DNA from: Bacteroidota bacterium
GTDB lineage: Bacteria; Bacteroidota; Bacteroidia; Bacteroidales; Prolixibacteraceae
DNA: 64,000 nucleotides
Direction of reading: 5' to 3'
Assembly (NCBI GenBank): GCA_023251435.1
Contig: JAHEYU010000010.1
Location: forward strand, 58,525-122,524
This document shows, piece after piece, positions 16,880 to 25,358 of the stretch. Positions within the stretch are counted from its first letter, which is position 1; the number at the start of each line of letters is the position of its first letter. A program made the position numbers and the translations under genes. A model generated the notes under the pieces. It was given only the letters and a program-made list of their open reading frames with translations, was not told the origin of the DNA and did no database searches.

Positions 16880-19762
16880 TTAATGAAAAAGCAAAGAATA
16901 AATTATAAAAATGACCTGAACGATTCCGGTAAACAAGAAAATGTATCCAAAAAACTTAATCCATTTCATTTGCTTTTTAGAAAATTCGCTCTTTTCAGTA
17001 AGGCTCTCAAGTTTCCCCGATTTTTCGAGCTCTTCAAATTCACGTGGTCTGTCCTCTTTATATTCATCAACCAATACTTTTCCCGTAAATATTACAGTAT
17101 CCATAGGGAATGCTTCGGGCCGTAAATGTGTATTAAAGAAGTGTATTGTAAAGATGAACCCAACAGCAAGCAAGGCCTCATCGCTATGAATAATCTGAGC
17201 CACATTGATTAACCATCCGGGAAGGAAACGGGTAAAGAATACAGGGAACCAAAGCATCAATCCGGTTGATCCAATAACTACAACTCCCCAGAAAACAGCC
17301 ATATAGTCAAATTTCTCCCAATAGGTCCATTTCCCATAAGATGGACGAGGTCCTTTCCCTACGAACCATTTCATAGTAGCCCAGAAATCTTTCAGATCCT
17401 GACCGTTAAACATTAACGTGTCTTTTCCGAAAATGAAATCTTTCATGCTAAGATGTTTTTCCTTTTTCATCTTGAACAATGAATAAACATGGTAGGAGAA
17501 ATAACCAAAGGTTACAACGGCAGCAACTCGGTGTATTACTCCGGCTGAATAGGCACCGCCAATTAATTTTACAAAGAATTTTGCCCAATCCATGTAAGCA
17601 AATTTCAGTATCATGCCTGTAAATGCAAGAGATAAGAAACTAACAATTACAAATAGATGGGTAATACTCTGACTTTTTGTAAATCGACGTACGTATACTC
17701 TTTCACCCACCTCTTTAGCGTGAACTTTCTTTTTCCTCATGGCACTTATCGACCTGGGCAACCACAAAAGTGTATGTAATCCGAAGAAAGCAAAAACGCT
17801 GACCAGCAATCCGGTCATAATCCAGAAAGTGTAATATAGCCAGGGATATTCATCTTTGTTATTATGGGTCGCGTGGGTTAAATAACCTGTAAATTTCATG
17901 CCGGCATCGGCATGGCATTTCTGGCAGGTAGCAACGATATTTGTTGGTCCCACCATCGATTTTGGATTCTCCAGTTTATGAATGCTATGTGATCCGTGGC
18001 AATCGGAGCATCTTGCAGCCTGCATGTAACCAAGCTGATAAACTTTACCATGATAGGTATCCATGTAGGTTTCAGCAAGCTTTGTATGGCACTTGCCACA
18101 TTGCATGGTAATTTCAGACATGAATTTATCCTGATCAACTTCCGAAATTGAATGCGCCGAGTGACAGGTTTCACACGTCGGATATTTCTGTTCTTCATTA
18201 TTTTCGATGTAGGCATGATCGCTGTCAATATATTCATTGTAAATACCCTTGTGGCAACTTCCACAGGTACCTGCAATGTTCGCCGGACTGACCGAAGAAC
18301 GCGGATCTGACTGTTTCAAATTGAAATGCGTCGTATGACAATCGGTACAAACAGCTGCTGAAAGCAATCCTTTTTCAGTAAGACTTCGCCCATGCACACT
18401 TTTCGAATAATCGTGAAAAGCGTCAACCTGAGTCAGATTAGTTCCATCTTCAGCTTTTCCACCTTTTGTGTGACACTCGCCACAAAGTTTTGGGATAGAT
18501 GCACGGTAAACCGGAGAACTTTCATCTGTTTTAGGTTTTACCAAATGGGTACCATGACAATCGGTGCAATAAGGAGCATTTTCTTTCTTATTAAAATATG
18601 CCTCGCCGTGGCCGCTCGAAAAATAGATATCAGACTCATTGGCATGGCAGTTCGAACAATCAACCTTTCCGACGGTCTCGCAAGGCCGGGTGATATTGGC
18701 AGTAACATCGGAATGGCATTTAACACAGGTGATTGATTTATGGCTTGATGAAGCCAGATCCATCACATTAACTTTTAAGGAAACCTTCTTGTCGCCAACT
18801 ATCTTATGGGTAGCTTCATTCTCATGACATTTCAGACAAGTATTATCAGAAATCGTAGAAATCAGGTTCTTTAATTCAACTTTATGAGGAGGATGACATG
18901 ATGTACAAGCAGGAATAGCTCCAGGCTTTTCTTCCCATAGCACTTTATCTATCACTTTTGTATGTACATCCTCAATTCTTGCATGACACTTCATACAAGT
19001 TGCGGCAATGTTTTTTGGGGAAATACTTGAACTTACATTTGTATGGGGCAATATAAGGTGGTTGTCGTGACAATCGTTACAGGTAGCAGAAACTATCAGT
19101 CCCTTTTTGTATAAACCCAGACCATGAATGCCCTCACTGTAATTCTCAAGAATGTTGTGTTCCGAAATATTATACGCCCTTGCTACCGGAGCTCCTTCCT
19201 TGTGGCATGATCCGCATAACACGGGAATATTCATTTTATAGGTCTTGGAAGCGGGATTGTCAGATTTTATAATATCGTGAGTTCCATGACATTCTTTACA
19301 ACTTGGAGCGTACTTTTGATTGGCCAGAAAAGCCCTGCCATGAATCCCGCGATAGAATTTATCCCGGGCATCCTGATGACAGGTTCCGCAATCAACTGGT
19401 TTTAGTGTTTCTGCATGTGGAAAATCTTCAACTGCGGCATCAGCATGACAAGCGATACAAGTGACACTTTTATGAACCGAATGATCCATAGCATTTTCAG
19501 GAACATACCTTGATAGCTTTTTGCCGGGCTTTTCGGATGTTAATCCAGGATCATTGTGACAGCTGAAACAATCTTCGTTGGTTTGTGCCAACAAATTACC
19601 TGCTCCAACGAAAAGCAGGATACCAAGTATAATTACTTTTAAAGGCCTGGAAAAATTACAATAGCCTTGATTATATGTAAAATCATTTCCCATAATTTTT
19701 GTAAATGATTTTTGTAAACACCTCAATAACAGACTCATCATAAACAGCTTATTTATCTTCAT
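16880..19762 (-). CDS. 19-haem cytochrome c fused to a cytochrome b membrane domain
   Basis: 960 residues (a start at 19693 giving MGNDFTYNQ is equally plausible). A signal segment near residues 41-60 is followed by 19 CXXCH motifs between residues 65 and 617. A membrane domain from ~635 to 960 has about six hydrophobic segments and His residues in helices (ITHLF, VIHR, SYHVY, IIHSDE, TIHFF), as in formate dehydrogenase gamma/cytochrome b561-type diheme subunits. Haems 1-7 and 9-15 form two similar modules (HKSVTCIACH versus HKSITCVKCH; CKECHGTH versus CTDCHGTH; CGSCHKEG versus CGECHTKG), so the c-domain grew by duplication. The fused design would link the quinone pool directly to a long periplasmic haem wire, recalling CbcL-type proteins. 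The substrate is unknown. Confidence 0.88.
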   Translation of the reverse strand: MKINKLFMMSLLLRCLQKSFTKIMGNDFTYNQGYCNFSRPLKVIILGILLFVGAGNLLAQTNEDCFSCHNDPGLTSEKPGKKLSRYVPENAMDHSVHKSVTCIACHADAAVEDFPHAETLKPVDCGTCHQDARDKFYRGIHGRAFLANQKYAPSCKECHGTHDIIKSDNPASKTYKMNIPVLCGSCHKEGAPVARAYNISEHNILENYSEGIHGLGLYKKGLIVSATCNDCHDNHLILPHTNVSSSISPKNIAATCMKCHARIEDVHTKVIDKVLWEEKPGAIPACTSCHPPHKVELKNLISTISDNTCLKCHENEATHKIVGDKKVSLKVNVMDLASSSHKSITCVKCHSDVTANITRPCETVGKVDCSNCHANESDIYFSSGHGEAYFNKKENAPYCTDCHGTHLVKPKTDESSPVYRASIPKLCGECHTKGGKAEDGTNLTQVDAFHDYSKSVHGRSLTEKGLLSAAVCTDCHTTHFNLKQSDPRSSVSPANIAGTCGSCHKGIYNEYIDSDHAYIENNEEQKYPTCETCHSAHSISEVDQDKFMSEITMQCGKCHTKLAETYMDTYHGKVYQLGYMQAARCSDCHGSHSIHKLENPKSMVGPTNIVATCQKCHADAGMKFTGYLTHATHNNKDEYPWLYYTFWIMTGLLVSVFAFFGLHTLLWLPRSISAMRKKKVHAKEVGERVYVRRFTKSQSITHLFVIVSFLSLAFTGMILKFAYMDWAKFFVKLIGGAYSAGVIHRVAAVVTFGYFSYHVYSLFKMKKEKHLSMKDFIFGKDTLMFNGQDLKDFWATMKWFVGKGPRPSYGKWTYWEKFDYMAVFWGVVVIGSTGLMLWFPVFFTRFLPGWLINVAQIIHSDEALLAVGFIFTIHFFNTHLRPEAFPMDTVIFTGKVLVDEYKEDRPREFEELEKSGKLESLTEKSEFSKKQMKWIKFFGYIFLFTGIVQVIFIIYSLLFH

Positions 19763-19804
19763 AATAATCTCCCCCTCGTTATAAGCCTTTTAAATCAATA
19801 CAAA

Positions 19805-20422
19805 TTATACATGATGCCAACCGGAAATAATACTCTTGAAATTTTCCGTTGGTGATTTCCCTATTGTAGCGACATAAAGATGAATGAGCAAAAATATCGA
19901 AATGAAAAATCCTAAGACTGAATGAAATATGGCCGTCAGGAAAATGCCGCTTATGCCGTAAACGGTTTCGATTATCAATTCAGGAAATAAAAGTGCAAAC
20001 CCTGTAATAATCACACCGGGAACAGCAAGATACATTACAATTACATAAAAATACTTCTGAAGTGGATTAAATTTTCTTTTTTCAGAAAGCGGGAACGGAT
20101 AAGACTCCCCGTGAAACATTCCCCAGGCATAGTAATAAGCCTGTTTAATTGGTCGTTTCAAAAAACCTTTCATTTTTATAAAGTAATATCGTCCGTTTTT
20201 GGTTACTAAATTACCGATAAAGAAAAGCAGATAATTTAGCGTAACAATTACTCCTGCATAATTATGAATGTTAATTATCAGGTTAAATCCTATTACCGAA
20301 TTATCGAGACTTGATTGCATTGAAATACCAGAAAAAATCAGAAGTAGAATTCCAATGGCATTAATTCCATGCCAAATCCTTAACCAAACCGGATAAAAAT
20401 ATATTTTTTCAGTTGCTCCCAT
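19805..20422 (-). CDS. cytochrome b561-type membrane subunit
   Basis: 205 residues with four hydrophobic helices (about 14-34, 47-70, 122-147 and 158-186). His residues in the membrane (LRIWHGINA, NIHNYAG, IFHSVLG, LIHLYVA) suggest two b-type haems, as in the b subunits of Ni/Fe hydrogenases and formate dehydrogenases. It starts 6 nt after the stop of the heptahaem gene and ends 42 nt before the 19-haem gene, so the three are probably one transcript. With the heptahaem protein it may form a two-protein quinol dehydrogenase equivalent to the fused 19-haem protein; this pairing is inferred from order. Confidence 0.82.
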   Translation of the reverse strand: MGATEKIYFYPVWLRIWHGINAIGILLLIFSGISMQSSLDNSVIGFNLIINIHNYAGVIVTLNYLLFFIGNLVTKNGRYYFIKMKGFLKRPIKQAYYYAWGMFHGESYPFPLSEKRKFNPLQKYFYVIVMYLAVPGVIITGFALLFPELIIETVYGISGIFLTAIFHSVLGFFISIFLLIHLYVATIGKSPTENFKSIISGWHHV

Positions 20423-20428
20423 TATATA

Positions 20429-21364
20429 TTACTTTTTAAAAATTCTGAAAATACTATGTATAATAACTCCGCCTAAAGTAGCAAGAAAGATTATAATACT
20501 TAATAGTTTTAGAAATGGACTTTGATGTGTACCAATTACATAAGACGAATTTGATAAAACGTTGCCTAGACCTCCATTTTCGGAGCGTTTTTGAAGATTC
20601 TCATATTTGTAAAGTGAAGCTTTTAATCTTGAATCTGCCGAATGACATTCCACACATTTTTTTACTGCCTGATCTTTACCCACGATATTGTGAGAGACCA
20701 TCAGACTGTCAACCACTTCAGTATGGCACTCGATACATCTGACATGTTTAAAATGAAGGGCCTGATTAGGCAACCAGTCGTGTACTTCAACTAATTTAGG
20801 ATTATCGTGACCTGAAACAAGTTTGTATTTTTTCATATCATTGTGACATGAAAGACACATTTTGTTACTGTAATCAACAATTTCAAGGAGGTTGTCACTG
20901 TTTCGCGCAGTGGCAGCGTAGGTATGTTGATTGTGACACTTTGAGCAACTGAAACTTTCGCCATAAACTTTATGATGAACACTCTTCTCAACTTCAGCCT
21001 GAATTTCTTCAAATTTATATTTGGCGTATGATTCGTCTCCACCATGACAGTCTAAACAGGAACTTAAAGGTTCCAGTTTTAAATTGGCCTGATGAGGATA
21101 TACCTCGTATTCCGCTGAATGACAGTCCGTACAATCAAAACTCTTGTGGACACCGGATGAAATTGCAACAGTATCAAGTATATAGTATGGATTCATCAGG
21201 CGTTTCACTTCAGCGTTTGTTACGTCATTGTGAAAAGTATAAGTCTGATTGGAATGGCATTTTAAACATACATGCTGCTTCGGATCCTGGTAGGATTGAG
21301 CATTTGAAAATGACAATGCACCAAAGAGAAAAAATGAGATTAAAACAAAAACTCTAAATTTCAT
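20429..21364 (-). CDS. heptahaem cytochrome c with C-terminal membrane anchor
   Basis: 311 residues from the ATG ending at 21364, chosen because it places the signal peptide (MKFRVFVLISFFLFGALSFS) at the N-terminus. Seven CXXCH motifs: CLKCH, CTDCH, CLDCH, CSKCH, CLSCH, CIECH and CVECH. A single membrane helix near the C-terminus (FLKLLSIIIFLATLGGVII) ends in a basic tail, so the haem domain faces the periplasm. The GVHKSFDCTDCH segment resembles HKSVTCIACH and HKSITCVKCH in the 19-haem protein, indicating shared ancestry. The next gene encodes a cytochrome b, consistent with a membrane c/b complex. Confidence 0.86.
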   Translation of the reverse strand: MKFRVFVLISFFLFGALSFSNAQSYQDPKQHVCLKCHSNQTYTFHNDVTNAEVKRLMNPYYILDTVAISSGVHKSFDCTDCHSAEYEVYPHQANLKLEPLSSCLDCHGGDESYAKYKFEEIQAEVEKSVHHKVYGESFSCSKCHNQHTYAATARNSDNLLEIVDYSNKMCLSCHNDMKKYKLVSGHDNPKLVEVHDWLPNQALHFKHVRCIECHTEVVDSLMVSHNIVGKDQAVKKCVECHSADSRLKASLYKYENLQKRSENGGLGNVLSNSSYVIGTHQSPFLKLLSIIIFLATLGGVIIHSIFRIFKK

Positions 21365-21473
21365 AAGTATATGTAAATCAATATTTCTGCTAAAAATTAA
21401 AAAATGGTAATATCCCAAAATTAGGAATATTACCATCTAATATCTTAAATACCTTACAATAAATTCCTTAGCA

Positions 21474-22400
21474 TTAATACGCCCAAAGTCGGTTAATGAC
21501 AAATCCGAAAGAGAACCCTCCTGGAAAATCAGTCATATCTCTCTGATTCCACATGATGTTTTCCTGAGGTAACAACTGGCTTGTCGATGAGACATACAAC
21601 TGGAAAACATGGCTTCCTGTTGAAATTTCGTAACCAACAGCCAGACTGGGTAATGAATGTTTATACCACTCACGCTGTTCGGAAATCGATTTTATTTTAA
21701 GTGCCTGATCGTAGGTTGCTATAATTGAACCTTGCGAAGTTACTTTCAGGCGACCCCCACCGTGAACGCCTACTTTATCATGATCGAATTTAATTCCTAC
21801 AGTGTTGTAATGTGTGAAGCTAACACCGGCTTGAAGGGATAACTTTTCGCTGAATTTTCGGCTGACAAGCAGCTGAGAGAAGTAATTCAGCCGATTGGAA
21901 AACTCATAGGTTCCAATTGGGCCACTCCATGATTCACGAATTTCGTCGGTAGTATTTTCAATAATCCTGTCTTTATCACGGCCATCTATACCAACAACAC
22001 CATATAGGGTTACCGAAACTGGGATTGTATTTTCTCGGGTCTGATTCAACACATTCCATTTTGCATTCAGGTCAGTCATCATGTTCGACCGGGTAATACC
22101 TGCACCAACCATGAAATTTTTTACTGGAACATAATTCAGTCCTAAGCGGATATTTGAACTACCGTATATTCCATAAAGATCTTTAATCCCATTTTCCAGA
22201 GAGCCAAACTTGTGTTGGATAACAAGTTCAAGGGTTTTCTTATCAGGAATCATACAGGTAACGCCATCGATCAGTTCGGGGTGCTCGAAAATAGCGCTAA
22301 CGGGATAGTCTTTTTCCTCTTTAGCTTCAGTTTCGTCTTGTGCAATCAGATTTACCGAAACCATCGCGAGTAATGCGGCAAATAATAACGTCTTTTTCAT
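21474..22400 (-). CDS. outer-membrane beta-barrel protein, DUF5777-like
   Basis: 308 residues with a signal peptide (MKKTLLFAALLAMVSVNLIAQ). The rest alternates polar and hydrophobic residues in strands typical of barrels, for example LELVIQHKFGSLENG, NIRLGLNYVPVKNFMVGAG, SLPSLAVGYEISTGSHVFQLYVSS and a terminal GGFSFGFVINRLW. The VIQHKFG and PQENIMWNQ regions are, as I recall, hallmarks of the DUF5777 barrels of Bacteroidota, which often neighbour cytochrome genes. It may be the outer-membrane component of the electron path, though a barrel this small (probably about 12-14 strands) need not enclose a cytochrome. It lies 21 nt from the monohaem lipoprotein gene, probably in the same operon. 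Confidence 0.74.
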   Translation of the reverse strand: MKKTLLFAALLAMVSVNLIAQDETEAKEEKDYPVSAIFEHPELIDGVTCMIPDKKTLELVIQHKFGSLENGIKDLYGIYGSSNIRLGLNYVPVKNFMVGAGITRSNMMTDLNAKWNVLNQTRENTIPVSVTLYGVVGIDGRDKDRIIENTTDEIRESWSGPIGTYEFSNRLNYFSQLLVSRKFSEKLSLQAGVSFTHYNTVGIKFDHDKVGVHGGGRLKVTSQGSIIATYDQALKIKSISEQREWYKHSLPSLAVGYEISTGSHVFQLYVSSTSQLLPQENIMWNQRDMTDFPGGFSFGFVINRLWAY

Positions 22401-22421
22401 TGCTCTTTCTTTTGTTTCGGG

Positions 22422-22796
22422 TTAATTATTCTTTGCACCTTCGGTTATCCATTTCAGTAGTAATGCTGCCTCGCCTGTTTTATACTTCATGGCATGAGAA
22501 CCATCAGGTGAAGGTACTGTGTATATCTTGCTTTGCGCAGGACTAGCTGTATTTACCAGTTTAGAAACTGTGGAATAGGCTGCACCGGCTGAAAAGTCAA
22601 TTGATTTTCCAGCACCATGACAGGCGGTACAATTTGTTAAGATAGGAAATATCTGGCTGGCAAATGAAACGGGGTTGGTATTACCTCCATTACCTCCATT
22701 GTCGTCCTCCGGTACCGGAAGAATGAAGTCGTATTTACATCCGGAAAATACCAGTGTAAACAGTGCAAAGGTGAAAAATATGATTTGTTTCTTCAT
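22422..22796 (-). CDS. monohaem cytochrome c lipoprotein
   Basis: 124 residues. The lipobox (LVFSGC, Cys20) predicts a lipid-anchored protein, followed by an Asp/Gly/Asn-rich linker (PEDDNGGNGGNTNP). One CXXCH (NCTACHGAG) sits in SFASQIFPILTNC, and a Met in the C-terminal part (HAMKYKTGEAALLLKWITEGA) may be the distal ligand. The pattern is that of the small c-type domains commonly found in Bacteroidota surface lipoproteins. It precedes the barrel gene by 21 nt. A terminator separates it from the upstream hexahaem gene, so a promoter probably lies in 22797-22918. Confidence 0.82.
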   Translation of the reverse strand: MKKQIIFFTFALFTLVFSGCKYDFILPVPEDDNGGNGGNTNPVSFASQIFPILTNCTACHGAGKSIDFSAGAAYSTVSKLVNTASPAQSKIYTVPSPDGSHAMKYKTGEAALLLKWITEGAKNN

Positions 22797-22910
22797 TCCA
22801 TTATTTTTTGTGAGTAGTGAACTTCTGCGTTTAGGGGCATGACATATTACTGGGTCTGCTACCTGACTTTGCAGTTATCGAAATTGTTTATTTTGAATAT
22901 CGATTGAATG

Positions 22911-22941
22911 AAAAAAAAGCCCCGCCCATGCGGGGCCTTTT
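22911..22941 (-). terminator. strong terminator after the hexahaem lipoprotein gene
   Basis: Stem GCCCCGC / GCGGGGC with a 4-nt loop, eight A on one side and five T on the other. On the minus strand the stem is followed by eight T. It lies between the hexahaem and monohaem genes, so these are not simply one operon. Confidence 0.85.
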
Positions 22942-22954
22942 TATATTCGTCAAC

Positions 22955-24151
22955 TTATTTAAGAGCTGCAATGCTATTTTTTAATAGAGCACGAACATAG
23001 GTCGGGTTGTGAATACCCAAACTCTTATCGCGAAGCACAAATTGGAAATTCGCAATAGCCGCAGCTTCAAGATTCGTAGGTTTCCAATTAGCTGCTGGTA
23101 CTCCATCGGGATTCAATGTAGCGTCAAACCTATTAATGTATCCGTTCCAACCTGTACCAGGAATGAATTCGTGTCCTGGATCTTTATCCAGATAGTTTTT
23201 TGCATCTAATTTTACACCAAGCTGTTTAATCAAATCTGTAATTTCAGCCTGAAGGGCATTTGTTTTCGAAGTTAAAACGGCAGCAGTTTGACCTAAGCCG
23301 CCAGTAAGGTGACAAGCATTACAACCGTTATAGTTCAGTGTTCCAGTTTCTGACCGGGCAAGGAATGTATGACCTCCAGTCTCACCGCTCATTGTTGCCA
23401 TGTGACATTCTGAACAAGAAGCTTTTAAAGTACCTCCAGTAATTGCTGCGGCAACTTCACCATTGTGAGCTTTAGTATTTTCGTAGGGTTCAGTGCCAGC
23501 GATTTCGAAAGAACCTTTGCCTTTACCTGCAAAAATAGTTCCTTGTGTACCATAGTGACCACCCCAACGATAACTTGTCATTAATGTATATGGATCACTT
23601 GGTTTTGTTAGATCAGGAGATGCAATAATTCTCGACTGATGGCATTGGATACAAAGATTTGATGAAGGTTCGAGATTTACTTTTTTGGCATTTACCTGAT
23701 CAACAATCAGGCTTACCTCATTGGTAGATGTCAATGCCCAGTCACTGGCTGTATTTGTTTCATGCACTTTATGACAGGCACGGCAACTAATTGGATTTGG
23801 ACTTGGCGTCGCTGATTTTGTCGCATAAGCAGTAATTGGCGGATTATTTGCGATCACATCCAAATAACCGTTTGTGCTATGACAAGGAGCACAGCTATTT
23901 CTGCTACCTTCAAACCAAGCTTCACCGGTAAGATGACGAGCGATATGCATCTGCCCCTGTTTTTCGGTAACTATCGCAGATTTATGGCAAATCGCACAAG
24001 TGGCAGTTCCGTCAGCACCGGCAACTCCATCTTTACCGTTAATGCCATCAGCTCCATCCAATCCGGGAGCACCTTCTTTCACACACGAAAATAAAAGAAC
24101 ACTTACTACAAAAGCTGTAAGTATAAAAAAGACTTGTTTTCTAAGTTTCAT
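22955..24151 (-). CDS. hexahaem cytochrome c lipoprotein with collagen-like stalk
   Basis: 398 residues. The lipobox is VLLFSC (Cys23). Directly after it come about eight Gly-X-Y triplets (GAPGLDGADGINGKDG and on to residue ~50), a collagen-like segment that would form a rigid spacer. Six CXXCH motifs follow (CAICH, CAPCH, CRACH, CIQCH, CSECH, CNACH), and an ~110-residue helical C-terminal region (TNALQAEITDLIKQLG...) has no haem. The arrangement suggests a surface-exposed or outer-membrane electron-transfer protein held away from the membrane. Such GXY linkers in cytochromes are unusual in my knowledge. It is the first cytochrome gene downstream of the Crp/Fnr regulator and ends at its own terminator. 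Confidence 0.86.
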   Translation of the reverse strand: MKLRKQVFFILTAFVVSVLLFSCVKEGAPGLDGADGINGKDGVAGADGTATCAICHKSAIVTEKQGQMHIARHLTGEAWFEGSRNSCAPCHSTNGYLDVIANNPPITAYATKSATPSPNPISCRACHKVHETNTASDWALTSTNEVSLIVDQVNAKKVNLEPSSNLCIQCHQSRIIASPDLTKPSDPYTLMTSYRWGGHYGTQGTIFAGKGKGSFEIAGTEPYENTKAHNGEVAAAITGGTLKASCSECHMATMSGETGGHTFLARSETGTLNYNGCNACHLTGGLGQTAAVLTSKTNALQAEITDLIKQLGVKLDAKNYLDKDPGHEFIPGTGWNGYINRFDATLNPDGVPAANWKPTNLEAAAIANFQFVLRDKSLGIHNPTYVRALLKNSIAALK

Positions 24152-24296
24152 AAAATAAGTATGTTAAGGTTATTATTGTTGATAACTCTAAGTGAAGCAC
24201 CAATAGCGGTTTTTCACTCGGCTAAAATAGAAACCTTACATGATTATTTTGAATTTAGACAATTGATGTTTACAAGGAAATATTCTGATTAAAAAC

Positions 24297-24330
24297 AGAT
24301 GTTCGATTGACATATATCAATCGAACATCT
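24297..24330 (-). terminator. terminator after the Crp/Fnr gene, containing an Fnr-like palindrome
   Basis: A long perfect stem (AGATGTTCGATTGA and its complement) with a 6-nt loop, followed on the minus strand by GTTTTTAA. The centre, TTGACATATATCAA (24307-24320), differs at one base from the FNR/CRP-type box TTGATnnnnATCAA. A terminator is the simpler reading; a second role as an operator upstream of the hexahaem gene is possible. Confidence 0.65.
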
Positions 24331-24338
24331 AAAAAAAT

Positions 24339-25064
24339 TTAGCCTTTCTTACTGATTACATTAAGCGCATCTTCATCAAGTATATGGATGTGAGTTCCCT
24401 CAACTGCTATAATTCCAGCCGATTTAAACTCTTTCAATATACGGATAAAACTTTCCATGGTCATGCTGGTCATATCAGCCAATTCCTGACGCGATAGTTT
24501 TGTATCGAAAGGATTGCATTTAAATATTTCATTTTTCAGGTAGAGTAATAAATCAGAGACCCGGCCCGGCATATACTTTTGAGTTATTCCAACCAAATTA
24601 TTCAGCATCTGAATATTTTGCCGGTTATTTAGCTTTAGGAGTTCAAAGGCAAACTTGCTGTTTCTTGAAACCAGTTCATAAATCTTATCCGAATCAATAA
24701 AACAGCAATCAACTTCGGTTACTGCCTGAACGGTAAAATGCCTGATTTCCTCAATAAAAACTCCGCCACCTGTTAATATTGAATGATTTGCCACCAAACG
24801 AAGGATTAGTTTTTTGTCGCCATCACCTTCAGCAATAATTTTTGCCAATCCTTGTTTAATGCAAACGACATGGCTCGCTGCCGTATTTTGCTTTAATATG
24901 GTTTCACCTGCCTTAAAATGAATGTGTCGTTTCTCCTTCACCAAAAGTTCCAATTCTTCTTTTGTCAGACAGTCGAAGATGCTATCTTCTCCAACGTCAA
25001 AACATCGTGCACAACAGCGATCCTTACAGTTAACACACGCTTCTACTTTTCTTCTTGATTCCAT
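24339..25064 (-). CDS. Crp/Fnr-family transcriptional regulator with N-terminal Cys cluster
   Basis: 241 residues. An N-terminal segment holds Cys10, Cys13, Cys17, Cys18, Cys21 and Cys32 (CVNCKDRCCARC). A cyclic-nucleotide-binding-type beta-barrel follows (HFKAGETILKQNTAASHVVCIKQGLAKI), then a dimer helix and a C-terminal helix-turn-helix (LSRQELADMTSMTMESFIRILKEF). The Cys spacing differs from E. coli FNR (C-x2-C-x5-C plus a distant Cys) but could bind an iron-sulfur cluster or a metal, making it a redox or oxygen sensor. It lies directly upstream of and co-directional with the cytochrome set, the natural candidate to control it. Start chosen at the ATG ending at 25064. Confidence 0.83.
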   Translation of the reverse strand: MESRRKVEACVNCKDRCCARCFDVGEDSIFDCLTKEELELLVKEKRHIHFKAGETILKQNTAASHVVCIKQGLAKIIAEGDGDKKLILRLVANHSILTGGGVFIEEIRHFTVQAVTEVDCCFIDSDKIYELVSRNSKFAFELLKLNNRQNIQMLNNLVGITQKYMPGRVSDLLLYLKNEIFKCNPFDTKLSRQELADMTSMTMESFIRILKEFKSAGIIAVEGTHIHILDEDALNVISKKG

Positions 25065-25358
25065 AGCTGTTTATAATATATCATTGAACAGTTCTTTTTT
25101 CCTCACTTTTTTTAAATGAAAAAAACAGTCAAAAAGCCAACTGGTTCGATTCATTTTAAAAGTGCTTCAAGATACCTAATCTATTTACAAATACAAATGA
25201 GTAGATATTTACAGAAAGATGTTCTATAAGTGAATTTTTCAATAGGAAACAGAAAAAAATATTTCTAAAGGCAGTTACAGGATAGCAAAGGATACAAAAC
25301 CCATTGACAATTGTTTATTTTGTTCTATCATCAAGAAAATATTCTAAAAACTCATACA

